Positions 52,845-61,800 of a stretch of DNA of 64,000 bases are shown here, piece after piece; within the stretch, counting starts at the first letter, position 1, and each line of letters starts with the position of its first letter. The stretch spans positions 540,844 through 604,843 of the forward strand of contig NZ_JAKLTO010000001.1 in assembly GCF_022012335.1 (NCBI RefSeq). The letters are read 5' to 3'. The stretch comes from Flavobacterium sp. SM15 (GTDB taxonomy: Bacteria; Bacteroidota; Bacteroidia; Flavobacteriales; Flavobacteriaceae). Both the position numbers and the translations under genes were made by a program. The notes beneath the pieces are model-generated. The model saw nothing but the letters and a program-made list of their open reading frames with translations. It had not been told where the DNA came from and did no database searches.

Positions 52845-53348
52845 ATGGACGAAATCATCAACAGAGTCGCCAACAGTGCGTTACAGGTTTTCGATTTAGA
52901 GGATTATTTCCCGAAACAATCTATTGTGGAATTGGATATTTCGCAATGGCTTTTCGGGGGTTTTATTCTGAAGGAAACTGAATTCCGTGAGCAGCTCAAA
53001 GCCCATGATTGGGCACAATACCAAGGTAACTACGTAGCGCTTTATTGCTCGGAAGATGCGATTCTTCCCGCTTGGGCTTATGCTTTGGTTTCGGTCTATT
53101 TGCAACCGTATGCACTCAAAGTGGTAAATGGTTCCTCAAAGGAATTGCTGCTTTCCCTATATCAGCAAACGCTTGATAATTTAGATTATTCCGATTTTAA
53201 AGACAAACCGGTGATCTTAAAAGGCTGTTCCAATAAACCGGTTCCGCAGGAATTGTATGTTTTAGCGGTTCAAAAATTAACTCCTTTTGTCAAAAGCCTT
53301 ATGTTTGGTGAGGCGTGTTCTTCCGTTCCACTTTATAAGCGCAAATAA
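52845..53348 (+). CDS. DUF2480 family protein
   Basis: A 167-residue cytoplasmic protein from ATG 52845 (MDEIINRVANSALQVFDLED). LDISQWLFGGFILKETEFRE and DKPVILKGCSNKPVPQELY match DUF2480, a Bacteroidota family commonly linked to the suf cluster. Function unknown. A longer start at GTG 52827 is possible but less likely. Confidence 0.85.
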   Translation: MDEIINRVANSALQVFDLEDYFPKQSIVELDISQWLFGGFILKETEFREQLKAHDWAQYQGNYVALYCSEDAILPAWAYALVSVYLQPYALKVVNGSSKELLLSLYQQTLDNLDYSDFKDKPVILKGCSNKPVPQELYVLAVQKLTPFVKSLMFGEACSSVPLYKRK

Positions 53349-53420
53349 ACCGTTCAACGATTTTATACACTTTTTCTGAACTATTTTTAGTAATTTGGGT
53401 AAAACTGAAAATTCACGCAA

Positions 53421-54377
53421 ATGAGAAAAGTAGTTCCAATAGTGTTTTGCGTTCTGGGAATGCTGAGCGCCAAAGCACAGAATACCGAAAAAGAGTTAAT
53501 CGACAAAACCTCCAAAGCGGCTGCGAAAACTCACGATACTTTAAATATGGGTTGGAAAAAAGCAGGTACGTTTGTTTTCCTGTTCAACCAATCTTCTTTT
53601 AACAACGATTGGCGGGGCGGCGGAACTTCCAATATCGCCGGAAATGCTAGTGTCAATTACGACTTCAACTACAAATCGCCCACCATGGTTTGGGACAATA
53701 AGGTTTTTGCCGCTTACGGATTGACCAAACTTAAAGATCAAGACATTACCAAGTCTGACGACCGCTTTGAATTTACTTCTATTGTGGGTAAACGTGTTGA
53801 TGCGACGTATTGGTATTATTCCGCTTTTCTGAATTTTAAGACTCAATTTGATTCGGGTTTTAAGAAAGAGAAGTACACTGTTAGCGACAACGGAACTCCT
53901 TTAAATCCCGCCGATGATATTATGGGTGAACGCGACGTGAAAATCTCGCATTTCTTTTCCCCGGCTTATTTGCAGTTAGGGCCTGGAATGCTTTGGAAAA
54001 AATCGGATAATCTAAAGGTGAACATCGCTCCGGCCACTTCGCGTTTTATCTTTGTGCATAAACACTTTACCGATTTTGGTTCCGCTTTTGGGGTTAAGCA
54101 GGGAGAAACCATGCGCTTTGAGTTTGGTGCGGCGCTCAACGCGTATTACAAATTCAATATCATGGAGAACATCTCGATGGAAAACATCCTGAACCTGTAT
54201 TCGAATTACTTGGAAAAACCGCAAAACGTGGACATCGATTACCAGATGAATTTAGTAATGAAGATCAATAAGTACATTTCTACCAATTTGGCGTTTCAGG
54301 CCATTTACGACGATAATGCCATTGGAGCCTTTCAAATCCGGGAAGTTTTCGGTTTGGGGGTGAACTATGGTTTTTAA
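53421..54377 (+). CDS. DUF3078 outer-membrane barrel protein
   Basis: A signal peptide (residues 1-19) is followed by a large barrel with FLFNQSSFNNDWRGGGTSNIA, a DUF3078 signature, and repeated amphipathic strands to a C-terminal aromatic end (REVFGLGVNYGF). It is an outer-membrane protein family of unknown function in Bacteroidota. It lies at the end of the suf cluster with a terminator behind it. Confidence 0.85.
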   Translation: MRKVVPIVFCVLGMLSAKAQNTEKELIDKTSKAAAKTHDTLNMGWKKAGTFVFLFNQSSFNNDWRGGGTSNIAGNASVNYDFNYKSPTMVWDNKVFAAYGLTKLKDQDITKSDDRFEFTSIVGKRVDATYWYYSAFLNFKTQFDSGFKKEKYTVSDNGTPLNPADDIMGERDVKISHFFSPAYLQLGPGMLWKKSDNLKVNIAPATSRFIFVHKHFTDFGSAFGVKQGETMRFEFGAALNAYYKFNIMENISMENILNLYSNYLEKPQNVDIDYQMNLVMKINKYISTNLAFQAIYDDNAIGAFQIREVFGLGVNYGF

Positions 54378-54386
54378 AATAAATAA

Positions 54387-54419
54387 GAAACCCCAACTTT
54401 TACAGCTGGGGTTTTTCTT
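54387..54419. terminator. Intrinsic terminator, probably bidirectional
   Basis: Stem AAACCCCA/TGGGGTTT with an 11-base loop and T-runs, between the convergent DUF3078 and hflX genes. Confidence 0.75.
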
Positions 54420-55645
54420 TAGTCATTATCCACGGCATCTTTATAATCCGGATATAAAAACTTATTGTACGGAAAGCGCGTGATGTGAATTTCACGAACC
54501 GCTTCGTAAACCTTTTCGCGGAATTCTTCAAAATTCAATTTATCGGTAGCCGATATAAATAAGGTGTGGTTTTTACCCACTTTGGACATCCAGGTGTTTT
54601 TCCAGTCTTCCAAAGTATAATGTTTGGTGGTTTTTTCCTCAATTTCGTCTTGGGAAAGGCTCAGGTGTTTGTAAGCATCGATTTTGTTAAACACCATAAT
54701 GGTAGGTTTATCGGCACTTTTAATATCCTGTAAAATCTGGTTCACCGATTCGATATGGTCTTCGAAATCCGGGTGGGAAATATCCACGACATGCAGCAAT
54801 AAATCCGCCTCACGAACTTCGTCTAAGGTACTTTTAAAAGATTCTACTAATTGGGTAGGTAACTTTCTAATGAATCCAACCGTGTCCGATAATAAAAACG
54901 GTAAGTTTTTAATCACTACTTTACGCACGGTCGTGTCAAGCGTAGCGAAAAGCTTGTTTTCCACAAATACATCACTTTTCCCCACCGCATTCATCAAAGT
55001 GGATTTTCCAACATTGGTATAACCTACCAAAGCCACACGAACCATGGCGCCTCGGTTACTGCGCTGCACCGACATTTGTTTGTCGATGGTTTTGATTTTG
55101 TCTTTGAGTAAGGCGATGCGGTCGCGCACGATACGACGGTCGGTCTCGATTTCCGTTTCCCCCGGACCGCGCATCCCAATTCCTCCACGCTGACGTTCCA
55201 AGTGCGTCCACATTCCGGTAAGTCGAGGTAATAAATACTGACATTGTGCCAATTCTACCTGGGTTCTTGCATAAGAAGTTTCGGCACGCTGGGCAAAAAT
55301 GTCTAAAATAAGGTTGGTGCGGTCTAAAACCTTACAATCCAGTTCTCGGGTAATGTTTTTTTGTTGCGCCGGAGTAAGTTCATCGTCGAAAATTACCGTA
55401 GTAACGTCGTTTTCTTTGATATAAAGGTTGATGTCTTCCAGTTTTCCGGTTCCTACAAAGGTTTTCGGGTTGGGTTTGTCCATCTTTTGCGAAAAGCGCT
55501 TGATCACTTCACCACCCGCTGTATAGGTAAGGAATTCCAATTCGTCGAGGTACTCGTTGAGTTTGTCTTCGTTTTGGTGTTGGGTGATGATCCCGACAAT
55601 TACGGTTTTTTCAAAGTTTATGGTTTCTTTTTCTAACATAGTCAC
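54419..55645 (-). CDS. hflX: GTPase HflX
   Basis: Ribosome-associated GTPase that splits stalled ribosomes. HflX N-domain KTFVGTGKLEDINLYIKEND and glycine-rich ERQRGGIGMRGPGETEIETD are specific to HflX. G1 is GYTNVGKST, G3 DTVGFIRKLPTQLV, G4 NKID. Length 408 is normal; the start may be M1 or the later MLEKE (55639). Divergent from the giant T9SS gene, with a -7 box upstream. Confidence 0.95.
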   Translation of the reverse strand: MTMLEKETINFEKTVIVGIITQHQNEDKLNEYLDELEFLTYTAGGEVIKRFSQKMDKPNPKTFVGTGKLEDINLYIKENDVTTVIFDDELTPAQQKNITRELDCKVLDRTNLILDIFAQRAETSYARTQVELAQCQYLLPRLTGMWTHLERQRGGIGMRGPGETEIETDRRIVRDRIALLKDKIKTIDKQMSVQRSNRGAMVRVALVGYTNVGKSTLMNAVGKSDVFVENKLFATLDTTVRKVVIKNLPFLLSDTVGFIRKLPTQLVESFKSTLDEVREADLLLHVVDISHPDFEDHIESVNQILQDIKSADKPTIMVFNKIDAYKHLSLSQDEIEEKTTKHYTLEDWKNTWMSKVGKNHTLFISATDKLNFEEFREKVYEAVREIHITRFPYNKFLYPDYKDAVDND

Positions 55646-55656
55646 AAATCAAGAGG

Positions 55657-55664
55657 CAAAAATA
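55657..55664 (-). promoter_or_regulatory. Candidate -7 box for hflX
   Basis: Minus-strand TATTTTTG fits TAnnTTTG, 11 bases upstream of the start; a TTG lies 16 bases further up. Confidence 0.45.
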
Positions 55665-55760
55665 AGTAATTAATATTTAGCAATAAACCAGATATTTATA
55701 ACACAAGACTGATAAAAATTGAAACATTTGGTCGATTTTTTGTGAATTTTAACACTCCTA

Positions 55761-55791
55761 TTGGGCAAATCCGCAAAAAAGGCTATATTTG
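55761..55791 (+). promoter_or_regulatory. Promoter of the giant T9SS gene
   Basis: A TTG at 55761-55763 and TATATTTG at 55784-55791, 20 bases apart, match both elements of the Bacteroidota promoter. The start codon is 37 bases after the -7 box. This is the most complete promoter in the window. Confidence 0.55.
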
Positions 55792-55828
55792 GCGATTATA
55801 CATACTACAAAAAACTAAATATTAACTT

Positions 55829-58800
55829 ATGAAAAAAATTACATTATTAATCCTAATGTCATTATTGCCTCTGATAGGACTGGCCCAGTTCACAGAGAAT
55901 TTTGACACAGGATTTCCGCCAACAGGCTGGACGGTCTACGACAATAATGTTGGAACTGTTCAAGATTGGGGCTCGACAACGGCACCAACCGCAGTTTACG
56001 GAGGAACAGGCCGTTCGGCGTTTGTCCAAACTGAGGATCTGGGTACGGGTGAGATAGCACAAGACTGGCTAGTTACCAATTTGAAAACTGTCCCAACTGA
56101 TGGAAAGTTAATTTTCTGGATGCGCCAATTGATTGTTGGTAATCAAGGTTCGAAATTTAAAATTATGTTTTCTCCCAGTTCACAAACCGATATTTCTTCG
56201 TTTGTGTTGATTGGACAGTTTACAGAAGATGAGTTGAACAGTACAAACAATTCGCAATATTTTGAGCACTCAGTTGATTTTCCGGCGATATACCACAATA
56301 CTACCGGATATATTGCTTTTGTTAGGGAGATCCCAAATGAACCAAGTAACCCTGTAGGAGTTCAAGATGGAGACCGATTGTTGTTGGATCAAATTAATTT
56401 AACACAAGGGTGTAAAGCTCCTCAAGTGCTAAATGCAAGAAACATTACCACAAATTCTGCGTTGCTTTTTTGGCAAAACACTGCGGGAGCGGGAGCAACT
56501 CAGTATGAGTTAACGGTAATTAACGAAACAGACTCAAATACTGTAGTGCTGCCTCCGACGCTTATCACTCCAGGAGCGGATGCACTGAATCCTCCATTGG
56601 GAGTAATGTATCAGCTGAATTCATTGTTGCCGGCTAAAAGTTATAAATACATTCTAAGAACGTTTTGTACTAATGGAGTTTACAGTAATCCTGTAGAGTT
56701 GTCCTTTTTTACTAAAGCCTTAGGAACATCTTGTGCGGAACCTATACCGGTTACGACTATACCTTATTCACATACTAGTAATACGGTGTTGTATTCTGAT
56801 GCTATTGACGGTTCACCTGGAAGTTCTTGTGGGATTACAGGCAGCTATTTGAACGGTCACGAAGTTATTTATAAGTATACGGCAGACTTCACAGGTAACG
56901 TAATTATTACCATGACACCAGGTGGCGGAGCTACCAATACAGGTATGTTTGTTTACAGCAGCTGTGCCAATATCACAAACAACTGTATGGCGGGTGTTGC
57001 TAATGCCGGAAGTGGTGTTCGTGAGATTATGCCTTTTGCGGTAACCAATGGAACATCTTATTATATAGTACTTTCGAGTAATGGAACGCCACAAACGTTT
57101 GATTATACTTTAATAATTCAAAAATTAAACTGTTTGCCTCCAACGTCTCCTCAGGTGACGGCAACTACGCAAACAAGCGCAACACTTACTTGGGGTGGAA
57201 CTTCAGTTAATGGTTGGGAATACATTATTCAGTCACCAACGGCAACATTCCCTCCAACAGGATCAGGAATACCGGTGGCTTCAGGTGGTCTTCCAGTAAC
57301 AGACAACACACTTACGCACTCTACACAATACGTGTTTACCGTAAGAGCGGTTTGTCCTGACGGAGTTACCTATAGTCCATGGACTGCACCAGTTGCTTTT
57401 ACAACACAGTGTGGTACAGTAACTACATTCCCATATACAGAAGGATTCAACTCAACATCTGCTACAGAATTTTGTTGGTCAAAGTTTAACGGGAATGCCG
57501 ATGCAAACCAATGGGACATGAACTACACTACGAATGCCTTTGAAGGCGATCAGTGTGCGAGCATTGTTTCAAGTAATGCAACCAATAACGATTTCTTAAT
57601 TTCACCGAAGTTCAACTTTACGGGAACACAACGTTTACGTTTCAAGTATAGAGCGGAATCTGGAGCAAATCATAATTTTCAGGTGAAGTATTCTACAGCG
57701 TCTACTTCTGCTGCAGATTTTAATGCGAACCCGGTTTTATCTTCAATAACGGCAACCAATACTACATATTTAGAAAAGGTAATTAACCTTAATACGATCA
57801 ATGTACCGGCACATATTTCCTTCCATGTTCCACCGGGAGCAAATGGGGCAAGGATTTATATTGATCAGGTTATTCTGGAAGAAATCCCACAATGTTCTAA
57901 CCCTACCGATTTAGCGGTTGGAAGTATAGGCTCGAACAGTGCGGTAATTACATGGAATCCAGGATTTAACGAAACTTCATGGCAAGTACAAGTAGTTTCA
58001 CCGGGAGCTTCTCCAGGTCTTCCTACCGATGGAGTTACTGTTAATGGAACACCAACATATACACCGGCATTAAACAGTTCAACATCGTATGATGTTTACG
58101 TATTGGCGAACTGTGGTATTGACGGAACCAGCAGTTGGGTTGGACCGATAAGATTTACAACGTTACAGGTTCCGGGAACAATTGCTTATGTGGATACTTT
58201 CGAGTCAAATCCTGAATGGACCCTTAACAGTGGTACCGTTGCTCAAACTAACAAATGGATTATCGGATCTGCCGTAAATAACGGTGGTGCTAAATCACTT
58301 TATATTACAAACGATAATGGAGCAACTAACGCTTATACTTTAGGCGCTGCAACTGTTTCTCACGCTTATAGAGATATCGTGATTCCTGCGGGAACTACCA
58401 ATTTGAATTTAGGTTTTGATTGGAGAGCGGAAGGAGAATCTACCAACGACTTATTAAAAGTTTATTTGGTTCCGAATAGTTTTGTTCCACAATCAGGAAC
58501 TGCTATTGTTCCATCGGTACCTCTTAATCGTATTAAACTTGGAGGTGATTTAAACAGAACCAGTTTCTTTACCAGACAAAACATTACTGTAAACGGTGCT
58601 CTTTTCGCGGGAACTACTGCACGTTTGGTATTCGAGTGGATTAACGACAATGGAGGAGGTTCTCAACCACCGGCAGCTGTTGATAATATTAATTTCTCAG
58701 TGTTATCATGTCCGGCACCGTCGGTATTATCAGCTACGGTTTCTTCTTCGACTTCAGCGGTACTAGACTGGACTAACGGAGGATCGGAAGGTTCTTGGGA

Positions 58801-61800
58801 AGTAGTGATCCAACCAGTAAATACAGGTTATCCAACAGCTTCAAGTGCAATCTTGCCTGTAGGAGCACATCCTTACACAACACCAACACTAAACGATTCT
58901 ACTACCTATGAGTATTATGTAAGAGCGGTATGTGGTACCGGAAATGAAAGCATCTGGGTAGGGCCGTTTGTGTTCAGTACTCAACAAATCCCGGCAACTT
59001 TAAATTATGTTGACGATTTTGAAAACCCTATTAAATGGACGTTCCTTAACGGAACACAAACCAATAAATGGGTAGTTGGAACAGCTGTTAACAACGGTGG
59101 AAGTAAATCGTTGTATATCAGTAATACTAATGCAGCAAGTAATAATTACTCGTTAACTTCTGCTACTACTGCGCACGTTTACCGTGACATTCAAATTCCA
59201 TCTACTGCTGCACTTTTAACTCTTTCGTTTGACTGGAGAGCTAATGGAGAAACCAGTGTGGATTATTTAAGAGCGTGGTTAGTGCCAGTTACCTATACGC
59301 CAACTCCGGGTACTTTAATTACTACTGGAGGTGGTCGTATTAATATTACAGGAAATTTATTTGGAACTACTGCATTCCAATCAGAGAACAATATGATTCC
59401 TACAGCTGGTTTTGCAGGACAAACCATGCGTTTGGTATTCGAATGGAGAAATGACGGTGCTAACGGTAATCAACCACCGGCAGCTATTGACAATGTTAAC
59501 TTGTCTGTAGTAACCTGCCCTCCTCCAACGGCTTTAGCGGTTCAAACAACTTCAGCTACTTCGGCTACTTTAACCTGGACTCCGGTTGGACCGGCAACTC
59601 AGTGGGAAGTTTACGCTGTTCCTTTTGATGGTGCTACAGTACCGGGACCATTAACAACTCCGACACATACGGTTAATGGTATTCCAGCTCAAATCACAGG
59701 ATTAATCCCTGGAACACGTTATATTTTCTATGTAAGATCCGTATGTTCTTCTACCGATACAGGACCTTGGACAGAGACTACAGGAGAATTCTATACTAAA
59801 CCAATCAACGACGAGTGTGTTGACGCTATTTTAGTGCCGGTTAATCCTGATATGCATTGTACACAGGTAACAGCAGGAACCTTAACGTATGCAACTGCTT
59901 CGTCACAACCAGCTGCTTCAGGTACACAATGTACCGGAACAGATGACGACGATGTTTGGTTCCAGTTCGTTGCTACCAATAACTATTTACAAGTTTCGTT
60001 ACAGGATATCGTAGGTACTTCCAGCGATTTAGTGATGAGTGTTTATTCAGGAAGCTGTAGCGGACCAATGTCAGTTGTGGAATGTATTAATGATAACAGT
60101 GATGTGTTAAACGGATTAACCGTAGGACAGACATACTACATTCGCGTATACTCCACTGAGGCTACACCTCAAACAGTAACCTTTAACTTATGTATTACCA
60201 CACCATCAACTTGTGGTAACGCCTCTTCAATATGTACTGTGACACCTTATACCTATGTAAATACTACAGGGGTTGACAGCCAGGGTTCAGTAGGTTGTTT
60301 AGGATCTACTCCTAACCCAACGTATTTTACAATTCAAATTGCTCAAACAGGGCCAATTAATCTTGAAATTGGTCAGTATTCTGCTAACGGAAGTGTTACT
60401 AACCCTGATCTAGACGTGGATTACGCACTTTGGGGACCTTATACTTCTCAATCTGCAGCGTGTGCTACCGGAATTCCAAATATTCCTCCGGTTCATACCA
60501 ATAACAATAATGGTTCTCAAACGGATTACGGTTGTAGTTACTTGCCTGATTTTGTTGAGCAGTTAAACATTCCTTTTGCTCAGCAAGGACAGATTTATAT
60601 CTTGTTAGTAACTAACTTCTCTGACGATCCTGGTCATATAACCATTAGTCAGTTGAATAACAATGCACCTGGTGCTGGTCAGACACTTTGTTGTCCAGAT
60701 CCATATTTTAAATATGATCCGGTAACGTATTGTACTAACGGAGCGACTAACCCTGTTGCAATCATTAATGCAGGTTCAGTTGCCGGTACGTTCTCATGTG
60801 TGAACTCAACTGCTCTTGTTTTTGCTAATACGGCAACAGGAGAGATCAATCTTGCTGCAACACCTCCGGGAACTTATTTGATTAAAAATGATACCACTGG
60901 TGCCGCTGGTGCTTGTGCAGGAAGAGAAGCTTATTTTACAGTTATAATTAATGCGCCTTATTCTGCATCAATTGCTTATTCTGCAACTTCTTATTGTAAA
61001 TCGGATGGTCTTCAGTCAGTAACAATCACAGGGGATCAAGGTGGAAACTTCGGAATTGCAAACGGTCAGGTTGGTTTATCAATCAATACGGATACAGGGC
61101 AGATTAATCCTGCTTTGAGTCAACCGGGAACTTATACAGTAGAGTACTACTTCGTTGGAAACAACAATTGTACTTCTGCACCAATCAGAACTACCGTTAC
61201 CATTAATGCCAGCCCAACTATGGCGCCGGTTGTAACACAGGCAAATTGTACTGTACCAACTGGAACTATTACCTTAACGGCTAACTCAAATTATGAGTAC
61301 AGTATCGATAACGGAACAACGTTTGGAAGTTCAAATGTGTTTAGTGGATTAAATCCGGGAACAACGTATCAGGTAGCTATTAGAGATATTACTAATGGTT
61401 GTATTTCAACTACTTCGGTTATTCTTAACCCGATTCCTAATAATCCACCTGCGCCGACAGCAAGTTTGACTCATCCAGCGACTTGTTCGGGAACAGGTAC
61501 AATTAATGTTACAGGACCAACATCAGGACCTAGTGTTTATACTAATTTGTTCATTTCTGAGGTGACTGACTCCGATGTATCGGGTAGTTCATTGACTTAT
61601 ATTGAAATTTTCAATGGAACAGGAGCTCCTGTAAATCTTTCAGGATATAAATTACAGGTTTACAATAATGGAAACACAACACCTTCTACCAACTGTGATT
61701 TCGCTTTATCAAACTTCACTTTACCAAACAATGGCAAGTGGGTTGTTAAGATAAGTACAAGTCCTAATTTAGGTGGAGTCGTTCCTCATCAGACTGTTTC